Program-made: the position numbers and the translations under genes
The notes under the pieces: model-generated
Seen by the model: the letters and a program-made list of their open reading frames with translations, nothing else
The model's database searches: none
Told to the model about the DNA's origin: nothing
Origin: Psychrobacter piscatorii
Lineage (GTDB): Bacteria; Pseudomonadota; Gammaproteobacteria; Pseudomonadales; Moraxellaceae
Assembly (NCBI RefSeq): GCF_001444505.1
Contig: NZ_LNDJ01000052.1
Span: 62,001 to 126,000 of the forward strand
DNA: 64,000 nucleotides
Direction: 5' to 3'
Shown: positions 1 to 9,847 of the stretch, in pieces
Numbering within the stretch: position 1 is the stretch's first letter
Layout: the number at the start of each line of letters is the position of its first letter

Positions 1-1691
1 AAATTTTACAGACTTATTTGAACGAAATTTATCTGGGTCAAAACGGCAATCGCTCTATCAATGGTTTTGGTTTGGCCTCACAGTTCTATTTTGATAAACC
101 ACTTAACGAGCTGCGTATAGATCAGCAAGCCATGCTAGTTGGTATGGCAAAAGGCCCAAGTATTTACAACCCACGTCGTAATCCAAATGATTCACAAGCT
201 CGTCGTGACGTGGTGCTTGGTAACATGCTCGCAATGGGCACGCTAAGTCAAGAGGACTATGACAAAGCCTTAAAACAGCCGCTCGGTATCGTGGAAAAGC
301 CTGCTGAGGGCAAGAGCCAGTTCCCTGACTTTTTGGACATCGTCAAACGTGAGCTCAATGATGTCTATTACTCTGATGATCTCAAAAATGAAGGTCTAAT
401 CATCATTAGTACCCTAGACCCTATTGCCCAGTTGGCAGCAGATAAGGCGGTTGATAGAAAACTTGGCGAACTGCGCCGTAGCGGTAGCAAAACCAAAGAC
501 TTACAAGGCGCGCTCGTCAGTGCCAATCCTGAAACTGGCGAATTGGTGTCTGTCGTCGGTAGTGGCAGTGAGTTCACAGGCTTTAACCGCGCCGTCGATG
601 CCAAGCGTCAAGTCGGCTCTTTATTGAAGCCAATCATTTATATGACCGCGCTTGAGAGTGGTCGTTATAACTTAGCAAGCTCGGTGGATGACTCACCTAT
701 CACAGTCAATCTGAATGATGGTACCGATTGGAGTCCTAAGAATTATGACAACCGTGATCATGGCTATGTACCACTGACCACAGGACTGTCGCAATCCTAT
801 AACCAAGCGGCGGTACGCTTAGGTATGGAATTTGGGGTTGATACTTTTGCCAAACAGCTAAAACGCATGGGGGTTAAAGAAGAAATACCATCCTACCCAT
901 CGGCGCTATTAGGGTCTGTCAATCTGAGCCCGATGGACATGTTAGGTATTTACCAAGTCTTTGCGACTGGCGGTTTCCGCACGCCCATTCATAGTATTCG
1001 TACGGTGATCGACGATCGTGGCCGGATTTTGCAGCGTACGGGGCTAAACACGCAGCGCAGCATCCCGCCTGAGACCAACTTTTTGACCAACTATGCGCTA
1101 CAACAAGTGGTGTCAAACGGTAGCGCCAGACGGGCTCAATCACTTGGCAGCAATCTGAATCTCGCCGGCAAAACGGGCACGACAAACGACTACCGTGATG
1201 CTTGGTTTGCAGGCTACAGTGGCAACTACGTCAGTGTTGTTTGGGTCGGTCGTGATGACAACAAGCCCATTGGCTTGAGTGGTGGTACTGGTGCTCTACC
1301 GGTTTGGGTCGATTATATGAAACGCCTCAAACTCACTCCAGTGGCGCTACCAGAGCCAGAAGGTATCGAATGGTTGTGGCTCGAGAACAACTCAGGCAAG
1401 CTGTCTAACGAACGTTGTGCCAATGCTCGCTACTTACCTGTCATGTCAGCACATTTACCAGAGGAAGCCAGTAGCTGCGCGCTTAGCTTGTATCAACAAG
1501 ATCGTGCTCGCGAGCAATCTCAATTCCAAAATCAGCAGAGCGCGATCAATGAGCAACGTCGTCGCGAAGGTTTAGATATCCCAAATGGTGAAGCGGTTGA
1601 TGCTGGTGATTCAGAGGACAGTAATGGACAAAGTAATGAAGGTCAAAATCGTGCTGACACATGGTATGACCGTGCTATTGAATGGTTTTAA
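1..1691 (+). CDS. mrcB: Penicillin-binding protein 1B, C-terminal part (5' end outside window)
   Basis: Bifunctional class A PBP that polymerises and cross-links peptidoglycan at the outer face of the inner membrane. The reading frame is open from the first bases of the window (frame of position 3), so the N-terminal anchor and the start of the glycosyltransferase domain are missing. What remains begins with the end of the glycosyltransferase domain (YLNEIYLGQ). It continues into a complete transpeptidase domain with SxxK (SLLK, about codon 203), SxN (SYN, about 262) and KTG (LAGKTGTT, about 386). A Gln/Arg/Asp-rich tail follows. A TTG at 18 should not be taken as the start. The TPR lipoprotein gene lies 46 bp downstream. 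Family assignment is firm; PBP1B rather than PBP1A is inferred from the compact C-terminus and the downstream neighbour. Confidence 0.9.
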   Translation, partial: ILQTYLNEIYLGQNGNRSINGFGLASQFYFDKPLNELRIDQQAMLVGMAKGPSIYNPRRNPNDSQARRDVVLGNMLAMGTLSQEDYDKALKQPLGIVEKPAEGKSQFPDFLDIVKRELNDVYYSDDLKNEGLIIISTLDPIAQLAADKAVDRKLGELRRSGSKTKDLQGALVSANPETGELVSVVGSGSEFTGFNRAVDAKRQVGSLLKPIIYMTALESGRYNLASSVDDSPITVNLNDGTDWSPKNYDNRDHGYVPLTTGLSQSYNQAAVRLGMEFGVDTFAKQLKRMGVKEEIPSYPSALLGSVNLSPMDMLGIYQVFATGGFRTPIHSIRTVIDDRGRILQRTGLNTQRSIPPETNFLTNYALQQVVSNGSARRAQSLGSNLNLAGKTGTTNDYRDAWFAGYSGNYVSVVWVGRDDNKPIGLSGGTGALPVWVDYMKRLKLTPVALPEPEGIEWLWLENNSGKLSNERCANARYLPVMSAHLPEEASSCALSLYQQDRAREQSQFQNQQSAINEQRRREGLDIPNGEAVDAGDSEDSNGQSNEGQNRADTWYDRAIEWF

Positions 1692-1737
1692 CATTGTTTT
1701 TAATATGTAGCGTCTGATATTTAAAAAAGGTCTCAAT

Positions 1738-2550
1738 ATGGTCTCATTTCTACAGCAGTCTGCCTCTGTGACACAAACAATGTCTTGGTGGCAGAAAAAA
1801 TTTGCGTCAGTGAATGCTCTAGTTGTAGGTGGCATTGTTTGTAGTATGCTAAGCCTCAGCGCATGCCAGACTGCGCCAGATAGCTCAGCTGCGATGAAAA
1901 CAACGCCTATTCAAACAACCCCATCATCACAGCCGCCAGTGACATCGACCACCACTGTGACTCAGGCACCCATCGTTGAAGCAGATGATGAGAACGAATA
2001 CCCTATTGAGCCTTATACTCCACCCGAAAAGCTCGAGTCGCCGAAACCATTGACACAAGAAACGCCTGTATTTGAGCCACCTACTCCAGTGGTGACAGAG
2101 CCTAATCTGGGTATTGCCATACCATCGCGCAATGCCTATATCATCTCTGAGCCCTCAGCACCGTCACACAATGATCTACTGGAACAGGCAAGAAAAAACT
2201 CACAGCAACGCTCTCAACAACCAGCAAGCAATAACAGTAACTTGCCTGCATTTCGTAACTTGATGCAGGTAGGCGTTAATCAACTGAAATCAGGACAATT
2301 AACGAATGCTGAAAACAGCTTTACCCGTGCACAGCGCTTGGCCCCCAAGTCGTCTGCCGTATATTTTTATCTGGCGCAAGTGGCATTGAAAAAGAACCAA
2401 CCTCGTAAGGCAGAAGCGATGGCACGTCGTGGCCTTAGTGTTTCTCAAAATGCCAGTCGTAGACGAGCGCTGTGGCAAATCATTTTACAATCAGGGCAAG
2501 CTCAAGGTAACTCACGCGTCGTTAGTGAAGCAAGACGAGCTTTACGCTAA
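1738..2550 (+). CDS. TPR-repeat lipoprotein following the PBP gene
   Basis: Predicted outer-envelope lipoprotein of 270 aa. The N-terminus has a basic stretch, a hydrophobic segment and a lipobox LSAC with the acceptor Cys near residue 44. A Pro/Thr/Gln-rich linker (about 45-160) follows, then about 100 residues resembling tetratricopeptide repeats (AENSFTRAQRLAPKSSAVYF, then a second KAEAMARRGL helix pair). The ATG at 1738 has an AAGG about 8 bases upstream; an internal ATG at 1780 has no ribosome-binding site, although it would give a more usual signal peptide. Its place directly after a class A PBP suggests an accessory role in cell-wall synthesis, by analogy with lipoprotein activators of PBPs. 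That role is inference; the exact function is unknown. Confidence 0.8.
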   Translation: MVSFLQQSASVTQTMSWWQKKFASVNALVVGGIVCSMLSLSACQTAPDSSAAMKTTPIQTTPSSQPPVTSTTTVTQAPIVEADDENEYPIEPYTPPEKLESPKPLTQETPVFEPPTPVVTEPNLGIAIPSRNAYIISEPSAPSHNDLLEQARKNSQQRSQQPASNNSNLPAFRNLMQVGVNQLKSGQLTNAENSFTRAQRLAPKSSAVYFYLAQVALKKNQPRKAEAMARRGLSVSQNASRRRALWQIILQSGQAQGNSRVVSEARRALR

Positions 2551-2618
2551 TAACCGCTCACTACAGTTATCATTTATCCAAAACATACATTTATTTTTTT
2601 TAGCTTAGGGTTATCGTT

Positions 2619-3545
2619 ATGGCATGGCAACAACTGCATTTACAATGTGAAAAATCAAACGTCGATTTGGCTGAAGCGCTTTTATTAGAAGCTGGCGCAC
2701 TATCTATTGCCTTAGATGATGCAGGTGATCAGCCTTTGTTTGAACCACTTCCCGGTGAGTCACCGCTATGGGATGAAGTCATACTGACAGGGCTATTTGA
2801 TGCCACTACTGATGATGGTAGCCGTCAGGCTGTTGAGCAGCTTAGTCATGAAATTGCCGCACAAGTACAGGCTACTCGTATCTGGCTAACGGCTGTTGAT
2901 GACAAGGATTGGGAGCGCGAATGGATGAGTAACTACCATCCTATCGAATGCGCTAATGACTTGTGGATTGTGCCAGACTGGCTCACACCGCCCAATCCAG
3001 AGGCAACCAATATCATTATGGATCCAGGCTTAGCTTTCGGTACTGGCTATCATGCCACGACTCGTCTTTGTCTTGACTGGTTAACAGAGCAAGACCTGAC
3101 AGATAAAGTGGTCATCGACTATGGCTGCGGCTCAGGTATTTTGGGTATCGCCGCTCTATTATTAGGTGCACGCCAAGTGTATGCAGTCGATATCGATCCA
3201 CAAGCTGTACTCGCAACCAATCAAAATGCGTTACGCAATCATGTCGGTGACCGTCTGCAAGCGTTCTTGCCCGAAGAGTTCACAGATTACTGCTCACAAC
3301 ATGATGTTTTGCCTGTAGAAGTGATTGTCGCCAATATTTTGGCCAAACCCTTAATTGGCTTAGCACCTTACTTTTCGACATTGATTGCATCGAAAGGTCG
3401 CATCGTATTGGCAGGTTTAATCGAGTCACAGACTGAACAAGTCATGGAAGCTTATCAACCCTATTTTGCACTCGATCCAAAGCATGCCTTTACCGCGCAA
3501 GAGGACCAGCATTGGCAGCGTTTATCTGGTACATTTACTAGCTAG
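2619..3545 (+). CDS. prmA: Ribosomal protein L11 methyltransferase
   Basis: SAM-dependent methyltransferase that modifies lysines and the N-terminal amine of ribosomal protein L11 in the cytoplasm. At 308 aa it is close to the usual length (about 293). The N-terminal substrate-recognition domain covers about 1-110. The PrmA signature DPGLAFGTGYHATT is near residues 134-147, SAM motif I (VIDYGCGSGILG) near 166-177, and the NIL motif of this family (VANILAKPL) near 238. The start has AGGG 8 bases upstream. Upstream of a zinc-ribbon protein and fis, it sits in a common gammaproteobacterial order. Confidence 0.96.
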   Translation: MAWQQLHLQCEKSNVDLAEALLLEAGALSIALDDAGDQPLFEPLPGESPLWDEVILTGLFDATTDDGSRQAVEQLSHEIAAQVQATRIWLTAVDDKDWEREWMSNYHPIECANDLWIVPDWLTPPNPEATNIIMDPGLAFGTGYHATTRLCLDWLTEQDLTDKVVIDYGCGSGILGIAALLLGARQVYAVDIDPQAVLATNQNALRNHVGDRLQAFLPEEFTDYCSQHDVLPVEVIVANILAKPLIGLAPYFSTLIASKGRIVLAGLIESQTEQVMEAYQPYFALDPKHAFTAQEDQHWQRLSGTFTS

Positions 3546-3704
3546 CAACATTTAATTACATCTGTTACGATAGAGGGCAGTCAAACGTCACAGGTTTGGC
3601 GCCACTCTGTCGTTGCTCATGATTTATAGAATTTCAAAAAGCATGGTAGCTGTTGGTGAGTGGCTAAGCGGTATAGATAACCATACTTTTTTGGATTCGA
3701 CCCT

Positions 3705-4961
3705 ATGACCACCCCAATGAAAACCCAGTGCCCTCATTGCCAAGCTTGCTTTAAAGTGCAACAGAATCAACTAAATAAAGCCAATGCTACTATTAACTGT
3801 ACTCAGTGCCAAAAAAGTTTTTCGGTCAATCAACACCTTATCGTAACCCCTGACACCTCCAACAGCTCCTCCACTCAACATACTGCTACAGCACATCAAA
3901 ATGCGCAATCCAAGCTGAGTAATCGACCTGAAAGCTCCACCAATAGTCGTAATCAAGCATCTAATATATCAAATACTGCAAAGTCCTCACTCCATAAAAA
4001 ACGTTCAGCTGATATATTGATTCATGATGACTTAATCTATGATGATATGGATATCGATGAGCCAGAAGACAGCATTGTAGAATACGACTCACTAGACAGC
4101 ATGGATGCTTGGTTGACGCAAGTGAGCGATACCAATGCTGCGACGGCAACTGACAACTCGACAAACACATTTTCTAAAACCAATAATAAAAGCCAAGAGC
4201 AATTTGTAGCATCCCCTACCGAGCATACTACAACAGAACATTCATCAATGGCTCAAGAAGTACTGAGCTCAACTGCTGCCAATGACATTCATGCGAGCAT
4301 CAACGACACAGCTGATAACTCATGGCTAGAAGCACTTCTTGAGGAACAGAATAAACGCGAAGCCAAATCAGTAGATAGCACAGATTTATCACAACTACTC
4401 ATAGATATGGGTGTGCCTCTTAGGGACGAAGAAAATTCTGTTACAGAACGTGCAAACAAGGCACAAGCACAGTTTGCGCCAACAGCCACAACACATTCAA
4501 TTGCATCTATTCTCTGGATACTTGGATGCTTAGTATTAGCACTATTGCTTGCCGCGCAGTATGTTATGTTTAACCTAGAGACGTTAGTCAAAAACCCTGC
4601 CAATGCGCAGCGCCTCCAAACGGTATGCTCTATTGCGGCATGTAGCTTACCAAGCGCTGATCTGACAGCTTTGACTATTACCAATCCAAGTCATCGATCA
4701 AGTCAAATTAAAACCACAGGTACATTTAGCGATATCAGCGCGATATTGAACAACCAAAGCACAAAAGCACAGCTCTATCCAAATATAAAAGTCAGCGTTT
4801 ATGGGACAGACAACCTCATTGGAGAGTTTATAGCAGCGCCTAACGACTATTTATTGGGTAAGCCAAGCCAGCTAGCTGCTAGTAATAACAGACAACTACT
4901 ATTTACCATACCCGTTGACAATGCACAAATTCGCGAAATTACGATGACACCACTTTATTGA
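3705..4961 (+). CDS. MJ0042 zinc-ribbon / DUF3426 membrane protein
   Basis: 418 aa. The N-terminal MJ0042 zinc ribbon has two CxxC pairs (C9/C12 and C32/C35). A long Ser/Thr/Asn/Asp-rich, probably disordered region spans about 40-262. One transmembrane helix lies at about 265-288, and a C-terminal DUF3426-type domain at about 300-418 ends in SVYGTDNLIGE and an ITMTPLY tail. The expected topology is a cytoplasmic zinc ribbon and a periplasmic C-terminal domain. Genes of this family commonly sit between prmA and fis; their function is unknown, and a regulatory or envelope-sensing role is only a guess. The ribosome-binding site is weak (TGGA). Low-complexity codons in the middle are compatible with drift in a linker. 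Confidence 0.85.
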   Translation: MTTPMKTQCPHCQACFKVQQNQLNKANATINCTQCQKSFSVNQHLIVTPDTSNSSSTQHTATAHQNAQSKLSNRPESSTNSRNQASNISNTAKSSLHKKRSADILIHDDLIYDDMDIDEPEDSIVEYDSLDSMDAWLTQVSDTNAATATDNSTNTFSKTNNKSQEQFVASPTEHTTTEHSSMAQEVLSSTAANDIHASINDTADNSWLEALLEEQNKREAKSVDSTDLSQLLIDMGVPLRDEENSVTERANKAQAQFAPTATTHSIASILWILGCLVLALLLAAQYVMFNLETLVKNPANAQRLQTVCSIAACSLPSADLTALTITNPSHRSSQIKTTGTFSDISAILNNQSTKAQLYPNIKVSVYGTDNLIGEFIAAPNDYLLGKPSQLAASNNRQLLFTIPVDNAQIREITMTPLY

Positions 4962-5109
4962 ATGCTATTTTTAGCAATAGAATGAGCCTGACATATCGCT
5001 GACTTTAAGATAGCCGTCAATCTGTCAGCGCTAGACGATATTAATTTGATATACTATTATTCTGACATCTTATGGTTTGACTCTTTTTTCATTTCAAGGA
5101 TATTATCTT

Positions 5110-5472
5110 ATGGCACCTCATGCACAGCATCATGCCCATCATTTTGCTAAGAGCTCTGAGCATCCTGCCGACTATAATAAAGAAGATCATCACCATGTCG
5201 CTCACGATGTTGAGTTCCCGTTAGAAAGTGCTGCGAGTAGCGCACAGCAGCCTTTGCGTGTACATGTTGAGCGCGTCGTTCGCCAGTATTTCGCTATGCT
5301 AGGTGATGAGATGCCTACCGACTTGTACGAGCTTATCTTAAAGCAAGTCGAAGAGCCTCTATTGTCAGTAGTTCTAGAGAAAACTCGCGGCAATCAAACC
5401 AAGTGTGCACAAATCTTAGGCCTCAATCGTGGCACTTTACGCAAAAAACTCAAAACTTACGACTTAATGTAG
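5110..5472 (+). CDS. fis: Fis-family DNA-binding protein with His-rich N-terminus
   Basis: Nucleoid-associated DNA-bending protein of 120 aa. The C-terminal half (about 45-120) is a canonical Fis core, ending in the helix-turn-helix KCAQILGLNRGTLRKKLKTY. The start is taken at ATG 5110, which has AAGGA 9-10 bases upstream; a TTG at 5077 would add 11 residues without a good site. The N-terminus is longer than E. coli Fis (98 aa) and strikingly His-rich, with about 10 His in the first 35 residues. A terminator separates it from purH. In pseudomonads dusB usually precedes fis; here the preceding gene is the DUF3426 protein. Confidence 0.9.
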   Translation: MAPHAQHHAHHFAKSSEHPADYNKEDHHHVAHDVEFPLESAASSAQQPLRVHVERVVRQYFAMLGDEMPTDLYELILKQVEEPLLSVVLEKTRGNQTKCAQILGLNRGTLRKKLKTYDLM

Positions 5473-5580
5473 CACTGCTATATGAGCTCACCCATTATTA
5501 CTAATCATCATGCATGGCAATTGAATGTGCATAGCTTTATCTATCGCGATATAGTCTACCGTTGTTGCCATCATCACCTT

Positions 5581-5607
5581 GCCAGACGTTTACGTCAGGC
5601 TTTTTTT
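5581..5607 (+). terminator. Rho-independent terminator after fis
   Basis: GCCAGACG and CGTCAGGC arms form an 8-bp stem with one A·A mismatch and a small loop, followed by seven T. It lies just 15 bases before the purH start codon, so purH expression needs either readthrough or an unusual placement of its own promoter. Confidence 0.6.
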
Positions 5608-5621
5608 ATGGAAGATTTTTT

Positions 5622-7202
5622 ATGAGTACAACCCCACTTGCCCTACTCTCGGTCTCTGATAAATCCAATATCGTTGAGTTTGCTCAAGGCCTTATCAAAG
5701 CAGGTTTTGGCTTACTCTCTACTGGCGGTACTTATCGATTACTTACAGAAAATAATGTCGCTGTGACGGAAGTGTCTGACTATACGGGCTTTCCTGAGAT
5801 GATGGATGGCCGTGTAAAGACCCTGCACCCTAAAATTCACGGTGGTATCTTGGGACGTCGTGGTACAGACGATGCTGTCATGAATGAGCACGCAATCGAG
5901 CGTATTGACTTGGTTGTGGTAAATTTATATCCGTTTGCTGAGACGATTGCGCGTGCTGACGTGACGATGAACGATGCTATCGAAAATATCGATATTGGTG
6001 GTCCTACCATGGTACGCTCAGCAGCAAAGAACCACGCCCATGTCGGCATCGTAACCGATCCAGCTGATTATGACCGTGTACTGGCTGCTTTAGATGGTGG
6101 CACTGAGTTGACAACAGCTCTACGTTACGATTTGGCAGTGAAGGCCTTTGAGCATACTGCGCAGTACGATGGTATGATTGCCAACTTCCTAGGCAGCCGT
6201 GTCAATGAGACGCAAGAGCCAGAAAACTTCCCACGCACATTTAATGTACAACTAGAAAAAGCGCAAGATCTTCGCTATGGCGAAAACCCACATCAAAACG
6301 CTGCTTTCTATACTGAAAATCATCCACTAAAAAGCCAGCAAGCTTCTATTGCAACGGCTAAACAACTGCAAGGTAAGGCGCTATCATACAATAATATCGC
6401 TGATACTGACGCAGCCCTTGAGTGTGTTAAAGCTTTTAGTGCACCAGCTTGCGTTATCGTTAAGCATGCCAATCCTTGCGGTGTCGCGGTAGATAATGAC
6501 CAAGTAGCTGCTTATCGCACTGCTTTTAGCACTGATCCTGAGTCATCTTTTGGCGGTATCATTGCATTCAACCGTCCACTGACGCTTGCTGCTGCAAAAG
6601 CCATTATCGATAATCAATTTGTAGAAGTCATCATTGCGCCTAGCATTGAAGACGGTGTGCTTGAAGCGACTGCTACTAAGAAAAACGTACGCGTATTAGT
6701 ATGTGGTGAACTACCAGTACCAGGTCAGCGTGATAGTCAGCTTGATTACAAACGCGTCAATGGCGGCCTACTCGTACAAGAGCAAGACCTTGGTTTGATT
6801 ACGGCAAACGATCTAAAAATCGTCACTGACGTACAACCAACTGAAGCGCAAGTGGCAGATCTGTTGTTCAGCTGGAATGTGGCAAAATATGTCAAATCGA
6901 ATGCCATTGTCTATGCCAAAGGTCAACGTACTATCGGTGTTGGCGCGGGTCAAATGAGCCGTGTTAACTCAGCGCGTATCGCTGCTATCAAAGCAGAGCA
7001 TGCTGGACTGGCCACTGAAGGTGCCGTTATGGCCTCAGATGCGTTCTTCCCATTCCGTGATGGCATCGATAATGCTGCTGAAGTAGGTATCTCTGCTATC
7101 ATTCAGCCAGGTGGCTCTATGCGTGATGATGAGACCATTGCAGCCGCTAATGAGCACGGTATTGCGATGGTATTCACTGGCATGCGTCATTTCCGCCACT
7201 AA
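5622..7202 (+). CDS. purH: Bifunctional AICAR transformylase / IMP cyclohydrolase
   Basis: Catalyses the last two steps of IMP synthesis: formylation of AICAR with 10-formyl-THF, then ring closure. It is 526 aa from ATG 5622, which has GGAAG 8 bases upstream. The frame stays open to an ATG at 5562, but that version would translate the fis terminator. The N-terminal MGS-like cyclohydrolase domain (about 1-145, with LLSTGGT and [14 protein letters not shown]) is followed by the AICARFT domain with KHANPCG, the [10 protein letters not shown] stretch and a C-terminal ending in TGMRHFRH. All expected landmarks are present. A bidirectional terminator separates it from convergent ppiD. Confidence 0.97.
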   Translation: MSTTPLALLSVSDKSNIVEFAQGLIKAGFGLLSTGGTYRLLTENNVAVTEVSDYTGFPEMMDGRVKTLHPKIHGGILGRRGTDDAVMNEHAIERIDLVVVNLYPFAETIARADVTMNDAIENIDIGGPTMVRSAAKNHAHVGIVTDPADYDRVLAALDGGTELTTALRYDLAVKAFEHTAQYDGMIANFLGSRVNETQEPENFPRTFNVQLEKAQDLRYGENPHQNAAFYTENHPLKSQQASIATAKQLQGKALSYNNIADTDAALECVKAFSAPACVIVKHANPCGVAVDNDQVAAYRTAFSTDPESSFGGIIAFNRPLTLAAAKAIIDNQFVEVIIAPSIEDGVLEATATKKNVRVLVCGELPVPGQRDSQLDYKRVNGGLLVQEQDLGLITANDLKIVTDVQPTEAQVADLLFSWNVAKYVKSNAIVYAKGQRTIGVGAGQMSRVNSARIAAIKAEHAGLATEGAVMASDAFFPFRDGIDNAAEVGISAIIQPGGSMRDDETIAAANEHGIAMVFTGMRHFRH

Positions 7203-7292
7203 ATGCTCCTATAGCATGTTGCAAACTGGCATGAATAGCACTACTTATATTTAACACTGCTATTCATGTCTAGCTTATCTGATGAACAATAT

Positions 7293-7326
7293 AAAAAAGC
7301 CACTGTAGTCATACAGTGGCTTTTTT
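7293..7326. terminator. Bidirectional terminator between purH and ppiD
   Basis: A perfect 8-bp stem GCCACTGT/ACAGTGGC is flanked by A6 on the left and T6 on the right, so it can stop transcription from both convergent genes. Confidence 0.9.
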
Positions 7327-7362
7327 GCGTTTAACAATTAAGAGTAACTATACAGCAAACGC

Positions 7363-9237
7363 TTAGCGCCCTTGTGCATTTGCCATGTTGGCTTCGTTAA
7401 TCTCAACTTGATAGACCATACGTAGATAATCTAAGTAGTCCTGCAGCTGGTCTTGACCTAAGTTGTCACGAATGATGCTGGCCGTTTGCGCTCTTTGCAT
7501 ATCAGATAGTGGTGACTGCTGCTCAGTCTTGATGCGATCACCAACCAATAGCGTTGCACCTGCCTCAGTTTCACTAGCGAGCGCGACTACGCCATCATTA
7601 GCAGCTTGCTTGCTAAAGGCCAATCCACGCTCTTTATCAGTCAGCAACGTTGTTTGACGATTGATCTCACCCAAAGCTTGCAAGCTTACCGATTGCTTAG
7701 CAATATCAGCTGGCGTTTTGATACCAGCAGCGACAGCTTTCGCTTCTTTTAGCGCCAAAGCTGTGGCTTTTTGCTGACGCAATATCTGAGTGATTCTTGG
7801 CGTTGCATTAGATAAGCTTAGTGTGGTCGTAGGACGATAGTTGCTTGGCTGTACCCATACCGTACCGTTACCAACTTCTATACCTGCCGTCACGGCCTGA
7901 TCTTGAATCGTAAATTCGTCAAAGGCCTGTTTGATCACTGCTGGTTGCGATAATACTGATTTGTTGTTTTCTTTACGGTAATCTTTGATACGTTTTAGCG
8001 TCACATTCTCTTGCTGCGCAATATCTTCGATACTAAAGCCATCTGCTGCCAAATCATTAATCGAGGTTACTTTATCCGCGTAGACTTCTTGACGCTTGTA
8101 TTCTTTTGCCTTAGCAGTCAGCTCTGCACGCATACTATCGAGACTTGGAATCTTTTTGCCATTATCTTCGGTGACTGTGAATATCTGATAGCCAAAGCTG
8201 GTCTTGATAGGGGCTGTCACATCTCCAACGCTCAAGCCTTCTAGTGCTTTTTCAACGGCATCGGCGTCACCACCAAATACTGACGGATTAAAGCGACCAA
8301 TGTCACCGCCTGTTTCTCCTGAAGGATCATCCGATTCTGCTTTGGCCACAGCAGCAAAAGACTCGCCTTTAGCCAAGCGAGCTTTAACTTTATCTGCTCT
8401 TGCCTTAGCATCATCACCTGTTAACAGAATTTGACTCACTCTACGCTCATCATCAGCAGCTAGACCTTGCTTATACGCTTCGTACTGCTGCTGCAACTCT
8501 TCTGTTGTCACATCATCGACTTTGATGGTCTGAGGGCTAAGCTGAAGATAAGCCAAGTTGACCATTGCCGCGCTTTTTAAGGTGTCTTTATTGGCATCAT
8601 AATATGATTGAATATCATTTTTGCTCAGTTTGACCTGATCAGCATAGTCCTGCCAATCAAAACGATGTACCCAGACGTTGCGTGATTCTAGTTGCAAGTC
8701 GATCAATTGGCTAACTGCCTGCATTGGATAGACGGCTGTACCAACGATACTAGCATTCAACTGATCCAAGCTTAACTGATTGCGAAACTCTGCAAACAGC
8801 TGATTTTTGGTCATGCCACGCTGACGCAAAAAGTTTGCAAACTGATCGTTAGAAAAGTTTCCATCAGCATCTTTGAATATGTCTTCTTCACGCAGCAAAC
8901 GATTGATCGTGTCATCAGAGACTGTCATGCCAAGCTTACCTGCTTGCTGCTCTAGTAATGTACGATCAATCAGACCTTTTAGTACCTGCTCGTGCAGTAC
9001 ATCTTCATTCAATAAACTGGCATCATCAACTTGCTCTAATATTTCGCTACGACGGTTATTGACGGCAGTCTGATACTCGGACAACCCTACGCTTGCCTCA
9101 CCCACCTGAGCGATTTGGTTGGGATCAACCCCGCCGCCAAAATAGCTTTCGACACCCAATAGAGCCAGTGGCGATAGGCATAAAATCAATAAAATGCGAC
9201 CTGGCCAGCTTTTTAAGAAATCGCGCAATTTATCCAT
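7363..9237 (-). CDS. ppiD: Periplasmic folding chaperone / peptidyl-prolyl isomerase D
   Basis: Inner-membrane-anchored SurA-like chaperone acting on proteins leaving the Sec translocon; 624 aa, the usual length. One N-terminal transmembrane helix (about 12-30, after KSWPGR) is followed by a SurA_N-type helical region (about 40-190). A parvulin rotamase domain covers about 261-356 (RRVSQILL, then GETGGDIGRF, then FGYQIFTV). A C-terminal domain follows. hupB lies directly upstream on the same strand, the same hupB-ppiD order as in E. coli, with a terminator between them. Confidence 0.94.
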   Translation of the reverse strand: MDKLRDFLKSWPGRILLILCLSPLALLGVESYFGGGVDPNQIAQVGEASVGLSEYQTAVNNRRSEILEQVDDASLLNEDVLHEQVLKGLIDRTLLEQQAGKLGMTVSDDTINRLLREEDIFKDADGNFSNDQFANFLRQRGMTKNQLFAEFRNQLSLDQLNASIVGTAVYPMQAVSQLIDLQLESRNVWVHRFDWQDYADQVKLSKNDIQSYYDANKDTLKSAAMVNLAYLQLSPQTIKVDDVTTEELQQQYEAYKQGLAADDERRVSQILLTGDDAKARADKVKARLAKGESFAAVAKAESDDPSGETGGDIGRFNPSVFGGDADAVEKALEGLSVGDVTAPIKTSFGYQIFTVTEDNGKKIPSLDSMRAELTAKAKEYKRQEVYADKVTSINDLAADGFSIEDIAQQENVTLKRIKDYRKENNKSVLSQPAVIKQAFDEFTIQDQAVTAGIEVGNGTVWVQPSNYRPTTTLSLSNATPRITQILRQQKATALALKEAKAVAAGIKTPADIAKQSVSLQALGEINRQTTLLTDKERGLAFSKQAANDGVVALASETEAGATLLVGDRIKTEQQSPLSDMQRAQTASIIRDNLGQDQLQDYLDYLRMVYQVEINEANMANAQGR

Positions 9238-9492
9238 AGTTATCTCTGCTTTATTAACCTATATTGATGAAAAACCATTGTAATACTGTTAGGAGCTGTT
9301 GAGTGCGACCTGCTAATATCAATGCTATTTAAGCCGGCAATGGTAAGAGGAAGAACGTGTACATTTTATTAGGGGAAATAAGGTTCAGTGACAATACCTT
9401 ATTTAAACAACGCATCTATCGCGCGCCCTATGATACGTGATTTTTCGTATATACTCAAAATATTCACGTTGTATGAGATAAACTATAGCGAC

Positions 9493-9523
9493 AAAAAAAG
9501 CACCTAATATTTAGGTGCTTTTT
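9493..9523 (-). terminator. Terminator downstream of hupB
   Basis: AGCACCTAA and TTAGGTGCT arms form a perfect 9-bp stem around a three-base loop, with A7 on one side and T5 on the other. It sits between hupB and ppiD, whose transcripts both run on the minus strand. The remainder of the 9238-9574 gap is AT-rich and probably carries the ppiD promoter; I see no gene in it. Confidence 0.85.
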
Positions 9524-9574
9524 CGGTACTTAGCTTATGACATCAGCCAAAGCGACCATCTACCATGGAGCGGC

Positions 9575-9847
9575 TTAGTTCAAACGCTCTTTTAGGTTTT
9601 TACCAGCTTTGAAGCTTGGTACTTTGCTTGCAGGGATGCTTAGCTCTTCACCAGTCTTAGGGTTACGGCCGGTACGTGCTTTGCGGTCTTTTACGCTAAA
9701 AGTACCGAAACCAACCAAAGAGATGCTATCGCCAGCTTCTAAAGCTTCGCCAACACTTTCCATAACAGCATTCAAAGCATCACCAGCTTGAGTCTTATTT
9801 AGACCACTTTTGTCTGCGATGCTATCAATTAATTCTGACTTATTCAT
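9575..9847 (-). CDS. hupB: DNA-binding protein HU
   Basis: Histone-like nucleoid protein of 90 aa. The sequence starts [20 protein letters not shown]. It contains the beta-arm [21 protein letters not shown] with the intercalating Pro region at its tip, and ends with [11 protein letters not shown]. The ATG at 9847 has GAAGGAAA upstream; a longer frame to 9922 would add 25 unrelated residues and is rejected. It could be named hupA or hupB; hupB is chosen from synteny with ppiD. Confidence 0.95.
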   Translation of the reverse strand: MNKSELIDSIADKSGLNKTQAGDALNAVMESVGEALEAGDSISLVGFGTFSVKDRKARTGRNPKTGEELSIPASKVPSFKAGKNLKERLN

